Position numbers and translations under genes: made by a program
DNA from: Rotaria sordida
Lineage: Eukaryota; Rotifera; Eurotatoria; Philodinida; Philodinidae
Assembly: GCA_905250125.1 (NCBI GenBank)
Contig: CAJNOL010000698.1
Span: forward strand, 1 to 64,000
Length of the DNA: 64,000 nt
Direction of reading: 5' to 3'
Part shown: in pieces, positions 1 to 12,212 of the stretch
Layout: each line of letters begins with the position of its first letter
Numbering within the stretch: position 1 is the first letter of the stretch
The notes under the pieces: generated by a model
Databases searched by the model: none
Told to the model about the DNA's origin: nothing
What the model saw: the letters and a program-made list of their open reading frames with translations, nothing else

Positions 1-1163
1 ATCTATTTTTAGATGGAGAATTGTTTGATGATGATTTATTCGATAAATTTTGAAGATTTTTATTTTGAGAAAAATCTTTAATAAAATATTTTTTTTCTTT
101 AATTATTCTTGATGGAGATTCTTCTATTAAATTGATATTATGTTTTGATAATATTGATAAAGATTGTCCGTCATCTGTATCTTTACTTGTTCCTAATCGA
201 GATGAAACAAGAACAAGAACAACATTTTCTTTTGTTTTAATAGGTTCACAATGTGTTCTAGAACGAGTCATTTTTCGAGTTCGTTTACATATATTTATCA
301 TAATTAACATATTAAGTATACATAATAATATAAATGGCCAAATAAAATAATTAAATTGTGCAATTAACATATAGACAAATGATTTATGATAATCGCCTGA
401 ACAATCATTATCACTTCGACTTTTTTCAACGTTTTCTTTATCAAATAAAGAAAATAACCATATACCCGGAGCAAAATTTACTATCAGATTTTTTTCTTTT
501 TTTTATTTATTTATTATTTAATAAATAACTTACTGAATGAAATAAACCAAACAGATCCCATTACTATATAAACGAAATCAAGTCGAGCATATTTTCGATA
601 AGATATAGGATAACCTATTGACCAATAACGATTTATACTTATTCCCACAATATTAATAACACTAGCCATTGTTGCAACATCATCAATAGTTACCTATTTA
701 TATAAAAATATTCTTTATTAATAAATATATTTAATTGTTATACCCAAATTTTACAAAAAAGACGTCCAAATGGCCATGATTGTGTGATACTAAATGAAAA
801 TTTGCTAATATATATATATTAAATATATATAATAAAATAAACCTGAATGGAATATAAAATGGAATGCAGAAAAAACCAACAAGAAAATCAGCTATTGCCA
901 TATTTAATATAAAATAATCTTTTAAAAAATAAAAATAAAAAATATTTGTTAGAGTATAAAATGTAATTACCATTGATTGTACGTAATTTTTTGTCGAAAT
1001 AAAAAGCCAAAAGTACAACTATATTTCCAAGAGCTGTTATAAAAGCAATAAGACTCAAACAAATGCCAATAATAATAGAAATAATAATTGATGATGAATT
1101 CATTGGATTTTTTATTAACATTTTCATTGTTATATTTAATATAACAATTTGTGAAGAATTCAT
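1..1163 (-). CDS. Class A (rhodopsin-like) GPCR, aminergic type, 3'-truncated by window edge
   Basis: Predicted plasma-membrane receptor coupling an extracellular ligand, probably a biogenic amine, to G proteins. Exons read on the minus strand: 1163-971, 918-843, 789-744, 693-534, 480-1 (continues outside). Introns are 45-53 bp with GT-AG ends. The N-terminus has N-glycosylation sites (NSS, NIT), then TM1 with the GN motif in 'ALGNIVVLLAFYFDKK', and TM2 'YFILNMAIADFLVGFFCIP' with the class-A LxxxD core (Asp 2.50). The exon-3 segment with 'WPFGRLFCKIW' gives the extracellular WxFG motif and the TM3 Cys. TM3 ends in 'NRYWSI' where DRY is normal. TM4 and TM5 (with a Pro) follow, then a basic third intracellular loop. 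The TM2 block most resembles histamine H3 and muscarinic receptors. The subtype cannot be fixed, since TM6-7 are missing. No aminergic TM3 Asp is obvious: 'VTIDDVATMASV' has Asp residues but their alignment is uncertain. Confidence 0.85.
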
Positions 1164-4100
1164 TTCTTATATAATAAGATATATTTATTCAAAAATATAA
1201 AAATAATAAATTCTTATTAATAAATAATCAGAAATGATGATATATATATATAAAAGAAAAAACGTTGATTAATTATAGATTAATATAAGAAATGAATGTT
1301 TACTAAATAATAATTATACTCTACAATAAACATCCGTCGTGTTTTTTTTCTAACTAGCAGATATAACAATCAATGTTGTCTGCTAATTTAATCGGTGAGA
1401 ACAATTATTTGTTTCTGATTTACTTATATTTGGCAGTAGTTCCATTAAACAAGATAACAATTATATTTATGTTATTAATTTAGATTTCTATTCAACTCTT
1501 ATATACTTTTATCCCTTGCTCCTTTTTAGTTTTTTATTGAAGATTATTATTCAATCGAATTATTCTTCCTTTTTTTTTTGTTTTAATAATATTCGATTTT
1601 GTAAAAAAATGAAATCCTTCTCAAATAAAATAAAAAATTTCACTAAATTAACATAAAATGAACAGTTTTATAATATAAATAATAAATCCTATTGTTGATT
1701 TTCCTCTGATAAACATTTATTTATATATTTTATTTAAAAAATCTTCATTTATTCTATCGATATATTATTATCTAACAGTTATTATTATAAATTTATTAAA
1801 ATAATTCGAAGATTTTCAATCAATAAAACAATTTCTAATTTAGTTGAACTTTATTAATAAGAAAAAAAAGCTCGTTCTAGATTTAATTTCTTGTAAAACT
1901 TTATAATTTAACATATAGAATAAATAAAATCTACGAATTTAAAATAGTTTTTATTTTATATAAAAATTGAAAATGATATCTGAATATATATTTATTTCAA
2001 ATAAGAGATCAACATCTTCACTCAATTAATAATAACAAAGATTTTTTTTTTCAAACTATTTCTAACTAAGAATAAATTTCTAAATGAGAATAAAATCTAT
2101 TATAATATCGAATCTTTTACAGATTTTATCTCTCGAACTATTTTTTTTTGTCGAGATTTTAAATTAGAAAAATTTTGTAAGAGTAACTATTATTTAATAA
2201 TATATCTATATAAACAAGTGAATATGTTTTTAATTGAATATATATTAATCGATATTGATCATGATAAAATGATCAATAGAATTAATTAATTAATTAATTA
2301 ATTAATTGAAGAGTAAAAAAGAAAAAGGTGAATATGTGTAACTTACAGTAACCAAGATTCGATTGTATAAGTATATATAGATAAGAAATGAAATGGTTTT
2401 TCTTTTCTCTCGAGTTAAAATCTCCGTCAAAATCGTCAAATAGAATATGTTTGAGATTTTTATCAATCTATGATGTTAACTTATTGAGAGTTGTCACCCT
2501 CTAGAAAATATAATTTATCTTATGAAGATTTTTCCTTCGAGCTTATCTTACTGAAAATTTGCTCGACTGGAATAAATAAGATGATGCCTCTAGTAGTGAC
2601 TGCACTTTTATTTCTTGTTATCAACCGGAATTCGATCTATATTATAAATATATGTTTACTTCTATAATATATTAATTATTGATTAACTAATCAACTTGTT
2701 CGACTTGTTTTTTTTCTTTTATTCTATTGGAAAAAGTTCAAGTTGTTAGCTTACTTTATCTAGAACATAGATCGTTGCTTTATCAACAGAATAGAAAATC
2801 TCGAAGAAAAAGAAAAAGAAGCGAACGGTTTTTTTTCTTCTTATTGATGAGCATATGCCATCCATTATATATATATAAGAAGAAAATAATCTATTTAATG
2901 ACATTGACATTTTTCTTTCATAGAAAATTTTTGTATTTTTAGTGATTAGTCCATTTTAAACATTTTACAAAAAGATTTTAAGCATTTTTATTTAATTAAA
3001 TAAATTTTTATTGATTTAAATCATTTTATAGAAATTTATATTCAATTCAATTTATTAAAACAACGTTTTTTTTCTTTTATATTATCTATTTATGAAATTT
3101 GTTTTTCAATATTTCATTTAAATGAAATCTATTCAAATCTATTTGATGTTAAATCTTAATCGAATAAGATAAAATAAAAAAAATTTTGTTTTTTCGAATA
3201 TTTAACTAAACATTGAAATCAACAATAATAATCGAAATAATATATATATTATATTTCTAATTTAAACATTTTAATCAACTAAAACATTTCAAACGATAAG
3301 ACTATATATATATATATATATTAGTTTTATCTTTCGAGTATATATTTATTAGAACAATTCATAGAAATAAATAGAGATTGGTAAAATATCTATCGATGAA
3401 ATAAATCCCAAATTAAAAAGGTTATTACTGCAGTCCTAAAGGGCCTTAAATATCTAAATGACATATATTCTCTGCCTTGATTAAATTAATCAAAAATAGG
3501 TTAACTGAAATATCTCTTATAAACTAAAGTTGTTTTAGAGGATAATCGAAGATGCGAGCAAGAAATTTTCTAATTTCGAAGAGAAATTTTTTAGTTTTTC
3601 TACTTTTGCTCTATTTTTTGTTGACATTGTGGTTATTGGGTGACTTTTTTTTTTCTTAATTTTAACATTCTTATTAATAATAATCATTGAATTAATTGTA
3701 AAATAGATATATTTTATATATCGATTATATCTAGAGAAGATCTTATATAGAATTATATATATATAAATCAACTGACAAAGAATCATCTTTATTATCTTTA
3801 AAAAATATAAGTTGATCAGTTTATCAAAAAAAACTCTAAAAAGTCTGAGGCATGTTGCTCTTGATTGTTAGCGTCTGTAGTGGGGAGTGTCTGTAATGGG
3901 TGGATGTCTATAATGTAGGGTTTCATTAGTAAGTGTCTCAAATGGTAGAGGAGGAGTTGACAAAAGTTGACCTTGAAAATTGCAGTGACTATTTCTAGAA
4001 AAAAAAGTTGGTTCCACAATAAAATGATTATCGAAAGATTGAATTGAAAAGTAGAAAAGATAAATTTGGTAGATGAATAGTCAAAATCTTTTTGTTTTGT

Positions 4101-6953
4101 TCGATTATAATCGATAAGATGTTGAAGAATTTTGTTTTTATTTTTTGATTAAGTCAGTTGAATCGATCGAGTTGTAGTTAAATATTGAGTTTGATTTATG
4201 TTTATTGTAAATTAGTTAATCCTTTTGATAAAACCTTCATAGAAATAAAACTAATAAGATTTTAATAGAAAAAATCTCTGAGAGTAATAATAAATCTGTT
4301 GAATAAAACATATTTCATGTTAGATGAAATATCTCTAGATGATTTTAATTGAATATTTATTAAATTGAACTTGTTAAATATTTTCAATAATAAAATAGAA
4401 TTTTGTTTTGTTTCTAGTCTTCAGTTGTAAGCTTTGTTTTTCTTTCTATATTATATAGAATAAAATATATGAGGGAAATGGTCTGATTCGTTTTTTGTGA
4501 AGGATAGTTATTATTTAAGTATAGTTTTATTTTTCCTTGTTTATGGTTATATTCAAGGTCGAGATTTGTCTTACAGATCTTCCTAACGATCATATTGAAA
4601 TAATATTGAAAGTAAACATCCTGAAAAGACTGATTCGATCTTAATCAATTTAAATAGATTAGACATAAAATAAAATTTCTCTTGAAAGTTTTAAATTTCA
4701 ATTGAATATCGGCACGTTTTAATAGATTTTGAATCTTTTATTAATCGATTTGACTTGAATTTTGATTAGTTTTCTTTTTTAAATGAATATGATTAGCTTT
4801 TTTGTTTCGTCTTATAAATAATCTTGAATAAAAGTGTGTCGCTATTGAGAAAAAAACAATAATGGGTTATATAGGAGTGACCATTCTATAATTAAGATGA
4901 TTAATTAATTAAATAAATTCTAATTAAAGAATAACATACTGTTAACGTCACATCGACAATAATCAACTATAACAAGTTTAAATAATGTCAATATTTATTT
5001 ATCAATATCTTATTTATGTGTGAAAGTAAACTGTAGAAAAAAATGTTAATGAATAAAAAAAACTAAATATCGATCTATGTTGAATATATTATCTTTTGAC
5101 ATAATTCGATTCGATGATAGAAATATTATCTATTTACAATTATCATTGATCAAGATAAAAAAAATTGATTTTTATAGGGATTTTCCACTTTTGTTAAACT
5201 AATTTCAACATTTGTTAATTACTGAAATTTGTTAAAAAATAATGTTTTCATAAAAAATCGTAGAGATTATTTATCATTGATAGAAGCAAATTTCGATTAT
5301 ACTCAACGAAAATTGAATAAAATTGATTTTCTGTCAATTGGTTAAATAGAAATATTATTTTAAAGAAGAGACTTTTATAATAAATAATGATAATATACTC
5401 AATATCAATAAAATAAATCAAATTAATAATAAACTGTTTAAAAGTTAGTTAATATATATATTTATTGAATATATTATCTTTTATTTAAACATATTTATTA
5501 TGTTTAGATTAATAAAAATCATTTTCTTTTTTTATTGGATTAAAGATCGATATTTAATATAATATTGATTATTAAAAAATTTTAATAAAGTCAATTATTG
5601 ATTAAAAAACATTGAAATATTTTATTTAACTCAATCGAATCAACTAGTTTTTATAGAAATAAATTTATTTTATTTAATTCATATTTATCGACACTTATCG
5701 ATTTACATTGACGACAAATAATTGAATTTTTAATTAGGAAAACAACAAATCTATTAAAACAGTTTTAAACTTCTAAGATTAAATAGAAAAAAAAACATGT
5801 TCATTTTCATTTAAATTATCAAATCGATGATTAATTCAATTGAACTATTAGTTTTCTGAACATTATCAAAATTTCTAAAAAGAAATTTTTTAAAAAGACT
5901 AAAACATTCAATTTTTTGAATTTTCTTTTGTTTTATTTATATATATGGGGAAAACAAGTGAGAGTTGACTTATCAATTTCTATCTAGTCTCATAAAAGTC
6001 TTCCAGATTTTTTCACTTAGATTTACTGCACAGGATATTGAGAAGAAAATCAATTAAATGGTTACCTTTTTCAACATCTCATTTTATCACAAATATTAAC
6101 TTTTTTTGTTTTGTCAATCTGATGAAAAAGTTTCTAGTCAAACTTTAAAAAAAAACCCATAGATTAATTGTTGAATTCTTTTTAATCAACTTATTTATTT
6201 CGATAAGAAGTCTTCTAAAAAATTGATATCAATTTAATAAAGAATTTTTATCTTTTTTGTTTATATCTATCGATGGTCAAAGTCTATCAGACGATAAACG
6301 ACTAGTTTTATCGATCAACAACCAACAATCCGTTTGATTATCTAAATATTTAGATCCCTTATTTATTTGTATCTGAATAAAAATCTTCTTCAATTATGAA
6401 TTAATAGAATAAAATATTCTCTCTATCATTAATGTCTATCTTATTCATTTTAATTTCATCAACATTTTCTATGATTGTCACATATTGATTTTGTTCATTC
6501 AAATTTAAACAAATCATTATTAAATTGATCACTTTTCATTATTTCATCATCATAATCAGATTGACAAATTGATCATGAATCGGAATCATCTGTAGAATAA
6601 TCATCTCAATTAATGCTCAATCTAACAGTGTCAAATATATATAGATTTAAATTATGGAGTTAAAAAGCATTCGATTTCTTCAACGAAGTTAATATGTTAA
6701 AATAACTAATTAACTCTTTTACATGATTAAATGTAATTATTAAGTTTTATTTCAAATGAGTATGACTAGTTCGATTTGAAACAGATCTTGAAATTATCAA
6801 TAATGATTATCAATATGTTTTATACTGATCATCAATTCAAATTCAATTTAGTCTCATCATGACGAAAAGGAACAAATACGTTGATAATTTAACAATTTTC
6901 AAATAAAAATTTTAGTTGAATTTTCTGCTATTATTCAGTTAATACAATATATA
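1164..6953. other. Intergenic AT-rich stretch with simple repeats
   Basis: No convincing coding exon on either strand; the open frames here are short, low-complexity and without domain signatures. It holds an (AATT)n run near 2281-2307, many TA-rich tracts, and a less AT-rich patch at 3840-3980 in which a GTCTGTAGTGG-like unit of about 16-17 bp recurs imperfectly (GTCTGTAGTGGGGAGT, GTCTGTAATGGGTGGAT, GTCTATAATGTAGGG). Confidence 0.6.
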
Positions 6954-7407
6954 TTTAAGGTTGACCAAAACTTGTCGGATAAGATAACTTACTGAGAAAT
7001 GAAAAATCAAATATACTATCTTCTAGAGCTTTTTGAGAAAATTATGTTTTTATAAGATTTTAAACAAATTAGAGTTAATTTACTGATAGACAACTACACA
7101 CTCACAAGACGATCGGAGATAGGACGTATATGAGGTTGTAGACTGTCAAAAGTTCTACAAAATCATATATGAGAAAAATTATTTTAGAAACATTTTCGAA
7201 TAATACCAACCACCACAAACATTCAGTAACCTATCATGTTTGAGTGTAAGTGTAGTCGTTTATCAGTAAATTAACTCTAATTTCTTTACAGTCTTATGAA
7301 AAGAGAATTTCCTATATACAATTCGACACACCTCAAAAAGCTCTACGACATCGGATATTTGCTTTTTGATTTTTGAATAGGTTACCTTATCTGACAAAGT
7401 CCTTTAA
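6954..7407. mobile_element. Foldback/MITE-like inverted-repeat element
   Basis: The two ends are inverted copies: the left end with CTTGTCGGATAAGATAACTTA and the TCTAGAGCTTTTTGAG block matches the reverse complement of the right end around 7330-7407 (CTCAAAAAGCTCTACGACATC, ACCTTATCTGACAAAGTCC). A second inverted pair lies inside: GAGTTAATTTACTGATAGAC near 7072 and GTTTATCAGTAAATTAACTC near 7257. The arms cover most of the element, and no coding sequence is present. The family is unknown; it is likely a non-autonomous TIR element mobilised in trans. Target duplication was not resolved. Confidence 0.75.
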
Positions 7408-7499
7408 ACATCGGTCTCATAGAAATAATGGTCAATCCAATGTATATATATACCCTTATATAGAATTATGAGAGAAAATTCTTTTATCATCTTCATCTA

Positions 7500-8640
7500 A
7501 TAGATAGTACGTTTTTCATGATACAGAAATTCGATGGCATCTCTAAGGCTTCTAGAACAGTCATGTAGTCTTCGACTCTCTTGAAGTCTCATGAAATCTT
7601 TTGAAGTTTTTTCAAGTCTTTCAAAGTGTTTTGAAAATTTGAAGCCTCTATTATCAAAATCCGCTGTTTTTCTCTTGATTTAAACGTAGGTGAAACGAGG
7701 ATCTTAGCAAGACAATAACAAGATCAGTCAGAATCCTAAACTGAGAAACCCGGATAAGGTTTGATTAGGATTCTGCTCTAATTCTTATGGATATTTGTTA
7801 TGAAGTTTTTTTTTGTAACTTTTCAAGAAAAAGCGTTTCGAATTCTTGCAAGGCAATACCAATTCTAATTAGGATCTTTATAGGAAACACATAAGGAGTT
7901 AGTGAGGATCTTTTCAGCTAGTGTTTATACTACCGAGCTTTGTTCATTTGTCGAGAAAACGTTGAAGGCTCTTTCACGATCATAAATCTAAAGAATCGCG
8001 TCGAGTTTTATTTCGGATCTTTTTTGGAATTTCTTTGGGCTCCGACTGAGATTTTTTCTAAATTAAGAACATCGAATCCTATCGGAATTCATTCTCAATC
8101 GAACGCAGAATCCTTGCAGGAACAGAAGATATGAGACTGCCAAGATTTGATTGAGTTTTAATCAAAAAGGATTCTTCAGGTTGATATGAGTATCCAGTGG
8201 AGAATTGTAGTTACATCAGATGAGAATCTTAACAAGAATAACACAAGATTAATCACAATTCTAAATGAATAAATCCTGTTAAGTGTCGATCAATATTTAT
8301 TAATGATTTTATTCAAAATCCTGACACAGATGGATGTGAAGTTTTCCTGAAGGTTGCAGCTGATTTTTTTTCAGAATCTTTTCAAGATTTGTAAATGTAT
8401 AGATGACAATACAAATTCTAATACCAATGTTGAGTAAAAATCTCAACAGTAAAAAAATGTAAGAATTTTTCAAACTCTTATTGTTTCGTTCCGAATGTGA
8501 CAGAATTGAGAAGTCTACCAGGATTTTATCCTGATCTGGGTTAGATCTTTGATAAACAAAGGAAGCTTCTGGCAAAATTTTCGAATATTCTGTTATCGAT
8601 CTATTAAAGATTAGTATTGAAATCAATTAGAGACTTCGGC
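7500..8640. repeat. Degenerate, less AT-rich repeat block
   Basis: Base composition is less AT-rich than the surroundings and there are recurring AGGATCTT/AGAATCYT words. One unit recurs about 530 bp apart. Near 7693 it reads GAGGATCTTAGCAAGACAAT, followed by AACAAGATCAGTCAGAATCCTAA. Near 8220 it reads GAGAATCTTAACAAGAATAA, followed by CACAAGATTAATCACAATTCTAA. This looks like an old tandem or dispersed non-coding repeat. Short open frames inside (for example 7940-8134 +, 8309-8626 -) have no recognisable domains. Confidence 0.4.
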
Positions 8641-9277
8641 CAATAAAATCAGTTATTTTTGTGAGTTTTATCTTGAAAGAGAATTTGAAAAATGATTAAT
8701 TATGTTATACATTTCAGTTTAGTTCTTTCGCTAATTATTCATATATCTAGCTAATTTTTTTTGTAAGAGACAAATCGTTTGATCAAACCTGTTGATATCT
8801 TCTATAATGTGTAGAAAAAAATTCAAAATAGATGTTTTAAATCAAATTGAAATAAACAAAAACTAATAGAATTCGTAACACTAAAAACAATATTAAAAAT
8901 GGTATTGGATTTTTGAACTTTTTTTCGATTTACTATGAAAACGCCGAAAGAAAAAACGTTGAACGAAAAAATCGAAAAAAGCCGTCGATCATGTAATATG
9001 TCGGAACTTTTCAGATGTCGTTATTGACCAATATTGATTTTCTTTCCTATTATATTTCTCGTGTTTTCTTTTGTATTTTCTTTTATAGTTTCGTTGATTA
9101 GCTAATACTTTTCCTTCAATAAGTCATTGCATGAGTGAACATTCTAGAATATCGAATAGACACAGAATACAAAGAAAAATCGAGATATTGTCTTATGACC
9201 GTATATATATTTCGCTCGCCTTTAGACATTCTAATATATTTTTCTTCATTTTTATGTACAAATTCTACGGTTGTGTA

Positions 9278-11106
9278 ATGTCCAACAATACAAGTTCCAT
9301 ATCGTTTATTTATTCCAACAAAGATGGTCCTCAATTGATTCACGATGGTTTCGTATTCAAATTGAATAAAAGGACATCAACAAAAATTTATTGGAAATGC
9401 ATAGTGAAAAACTGCACGGCGCATATTCATACAGATACCAACAACAATTCGTTAAATGCAACTGGTGAGCATAATCATTTGCTTGAACCAGACAATGTGA
9501 AAGTGAAACGATTTCGAACGATTCTCAAGGAACGTGTGGTAAATGAAACAGTACCAATACAAAAAAATCTATGATGAAGAAATTGTCAAAGCAAATTTTT
9601 CACCAGAAATTCTTGCATCTGCTACAGAAATGGACAAAATCGCACCGCCCCTTCCCGCGCTTCCCCGCGCCGCTGCTCATGCCTAGGCGCTAGCCACATC
9701 TCTCTTTCTCTTTGCTCTACCAATCAGTTTCTCAAACTCCACCGAATACCGGGATGTTCTAAGCATGCGCTCATCGAAGCTCAGACTAGTGTAGCGTAGG
9801 TGTGAGCAGCGGCGCGAGGAGGCGCGGTGCGATTTTGTCCATCTCTGATCTGTTACACTCGCTCACCAGATACGTATGACTATGATCGCTCAATTTTTGA
9901 ATATATCTTTTTATTTTTTTTTCTTTAGTATCAGGATTGAATCAGGCACGAAGAAAATTAACGCCAACATTACCTCCATCAAATTCATTCGATATTTCTG
10001 ATGGATATCAAACCACAGCCTCTGGTGAAACTTTCTTGATTTGCGATAAATTGGTTTCTCGGAAGAAAAAAATGTTGATTTTTGGTAGTCCAAAACAATT
10101 ACAATTATTATTCAATAGTTCTATTATTTTTCTTAATGGAACGTTCTAAATAACGCCATCGTTTTTCGATCAGGTTTTTACGATTCATGGTTTGAAATTT
10201 GATTGTGGTACGATACACATCCTGTTTCATAAACAATCAATTGTATTTCCTGCCTTTCAGCTTTTCCATGTGTATTTGGCCCTATTACCTGATCGAAAAA
10301 AAATCGACATATCAACAATTATTTCAAGAATTAAATGCTGTTGCTGTATCTATGGGTCGAACATGGAAGCCTGAACAGATTATGTCTGATTTTGAAACCA
10401 GCTTGATTCCAGCAGTATCTGCCGAAGTAAAAACTATCAATCACTTTATATGACATATCTGTTTTTTGTTTTAGTATCCAGAAAGTGCTCACAAAGGATG
10501 CCATTTTCATTTTAATCAGTGCATATATCGACGTATCCAGTTACTTGGTTTAGCCACAGCTTATTCACAAGTTGAATTAGTTCGAAGTTGCTGCCGTAAA
10601 CTGATGGCATTACCACTTTTACCAATTCAAGAGGTTGAAACTTCTTTTTATAATTTACGTGCAACAGCACATCCAACAGTGAAGAAACAACTTCGCGATT
10701 TATTTTTATATTTTGATGATTATTGAATTAATAATATACCAATTGAAATGTGGAATGTTCATGATTACCAACATTGAACTAATAATATATGTAAAGATAT
10801 ATACAGCCCTTCTTTTACAACATTAGATGAAAATGTCTATATTTAGGATTTCACAACCGATTAAATCGACGAATGGAACGAGCACATGCAAATATATCGT
10901 CATTCATCAGATGTATTGTTAATGAAGAAAGCCGATTTCAACACATATACATGCAAATGAGTACAGGTGCTAAACGTCGACCAATTTCAAGTTCTACTAA
11001 TGGTATTCAAAAGCGTATTGATACTCTTATGGCACATTACAACAACAACGACATCGGCGCTGTGCAACTGTTAGATAACTTATCATTACTCATCGCGAGA
11101 AAAACA
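9278..11106 (+). pseudogene. MULE transposase with FLYWCH zinc finger, degraded
   Basis: The first exon (9278-9574) encodes a FLYWCH-type DNA-binding finger: 'DGFVFKLNKRTSTKIYWKC', then 'CTAHIHTD', then 'TGEHNH' supply the C-C-H-H ligands and the WxC core. Downstream pieces match the MULE catalytic domain. These are 'IIFLNGTF' (usually xxDGTF, so the first catalytic Asp appears replaced by Asn), 'VFTIHG', 'LALLPDRKK', and 'MSDFETSLIPAV' (second acidic site). After these come 'GCHFHFNQCIYRRIQ' with the C/H motif, and finally a GFHNRLN-type segment near 10848 (GWHNRL in intact relatives). At least one in-frame stop (in 'DDY*INN') and several frame changes occur; some gaps may be real introns, e.g. 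the TTTCTTTAG acceptor near 9929 and the gap after 'MSDFE..AVSAE'. The enzyme is almost certainly inactive. The start at 9278 is the first ATG just before the finger. Confidence 0.8.
9625..9847. mobile_element. GC-rich hAT-type MITE with 8-bp target duplication
   Basis: A 223-bp insertion that is strikingly GC-rich against its AT-rich host. Left end CAGAAATGGACAAAATCGCA and the reverse complement of the right end CAGAGATGGACAAAATCGCA are inverted repeats, continuing through a GCGCCGCTGCTCA block. The flanks are ATCTGCTA (9617-9624) and ATCTGTTA (9848-9855), an 8-bp duplication with one mismatch. CAG-starting termini plus 8-bp duplications are the hAT signature. No coding capacity. It lies inside the transposase gene of the MULE, so it is younger than that element. 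Confidence 0.88.
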
Positions 11107-11347
11107 TAAACTTTATATTAATCACGCACATCTGGTCCTATCGAACGATGCATTTTTTTATAGCTATTTGTCATTATCAATAAACGCATTTTTCCTTTTT
11201 TTTCAATCAAATAAAATAAACATTTTATATTTTTCATCTAACATCATTTTTCATTGATTCGACAGTTTTATTCATCCGATCTTTTTTTCTTTAGACATTT
11301 ATTTTTTCGACTTTTTTTCCTTCGACATTTTTTCTTTCGGCATTTTC

Positions 11348-11598
11348 AATACATACCTGTTTTTCACATATTTTTTGTTCGCATACAATTCAACTAACAA
11401 TTAACAATTTGATGGAGTGAAGATCTAGAAATTGATAATCTATACATTCATTTCTCTTCACTTCTCTTTAGAACACTCTGCAAAGATCCTCTCAAGAAAT
11501 CGGATAACAATTTCACATTATCCTTGAGAAATCCTACAATAATGCGATTAAAAAAAATATTTCAATGAGGAATCATTGCAGTTGATCTGGCAGGATTC
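11348..11598. repeat. Left part of a degenerate repeat tract
   Basis: Non-coding sequence with AAATCCT/AAGATCCTC words, similar in flavour to the tract that resumes at 12213. The two parts are separated by the hAT-like insertion at 11599-12212. No gene is visible. Confidence 0.35.
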
Positions 11599-12212
11599 AC
11601 GGTGGCGGATCCAAGAAATTTTGAAGCAGGTGGCGGATGGAAACAAATTATTAACCTTATTTTTTATAATTTCTCTAACACCTTTTATTATCAACTGTTC
11701 AAATTTACATCATGCATTCAATACTGTTATGTGTGGCAACAAAAAACTATTGAGAAATAACAACTATTACATTGGCATATAAGTTCTGAGAGGCTTTTTT
11801 GTGCTGTAAATAAGTTTGAGATTTTATATCTCGTGATTGGAAAGTGATAGAGGTCTGAAATTTTTAATGCAGATAAATCTCTATGACTTCCATCTACACT
11901 AAAAATTTCAGACCTCTATCACTTTCCAATCACGAGATATAAAGTCTCAAACTTGCTTACAGTACGAAAAAACCTCTCAGAACTTATGTGCCAATGTATT
12001 ACTAAGAAGCAAGTTCTATAAGAAACTCTAGCTTTCTGTTCTTTTGTTTTGAGAACGTGTCGATGCCTTGTTCAACATCAATGTTAATCATGAAATGCAT
12101 GCACATACATCATTGCTAGTCCATTCAAACAACTTTTACTCATGATACTTTGCACATAAATTTCAAAGGAGGTGGAGAGTGCCACTCCTGCCGCCTCTCT
12201 CGATTCATCACT
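11599..12212. mobile_element. hAT-like non-autonomous element flanked by GCAGGATTC duplication
   Basis: An exact 9-bp direct repeat GCAGGATTC lies at 11590-11598 and 12213-12221, and the sequence between behaves as an insertion. Its left end reads ACGGTGGCGGATCCAAG. The reverse complement of its right end reads CAGTGATGAATCGAGAGAGG. Both resemble a CAGTGGCGGATCCAG-type hAT terminus after CpG-type decay. If the true duplication is the usual 8 bp, the ninth base is shared with the element end. No transposase reading frame is visible. It carries a nested MITE at 11770-11996. Confidence 0.65.
11770..11996. mobile_element. TA-flanked foldback MITE (mariner/Tc1-like)
   Basis: Nearly the whole 227 bp is an inverted repeat. 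The left arm starts CATTGGCATATAAGTTCTGA and continues through TATCTCGTGATTGGAAAGTG. The right arm is its reverse complement with few changes, ending CAGAACTTATGTGCCAATG. TA dinucleotides sit directly outside both ends (11768-11769, 11997-11998), consistent with TA target duplication by a Tc1/mariner-class transposase. The loop between arms is about 25 bp. No coding sequence. Confidence 0.82.

Larger units (their letters stand above)
8937..11347 (+). mobile_element. MULE (Mutator-like) DNA transposon with long A-rich TIRs
   Basis: A FLYWCH/MULE transposase remnant is bracketed by inverted repeats. The left end from about 8937 (GAAAACGCCGAAAGAAAAAA, then CGTTGAACGAAAAAATCG) matches the reverse complement of the right end finishing near 11347 (GAAAATGCCGAAAGAAAAAA, then TGTCGAAGGAAAAAAAGTCG). 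Length is about 2.4 kb. Long, internally repetitive TIRs are usual for Mutator-like elements, which move by a DDE transposase. An exact 9-bp target duplication could not be seen. A 223-bp hAT MITE sits inside the transposase region. Confidence 0.75.

Noticed and set aside
3816-4019. 67-residue minus-strand frame in a less AT-rich patch
   Set aside because: It overlaps an imperfect ~16-bp tandem repeat and has no domain or splice support.
1164-6953. Possible tRNA or promoter-like elements in AT-rich DNA
   Set aside because: TATA-like and AATAAA-like words are everywhere at this base composition and no cloverleaf with A/B boxes was seen.
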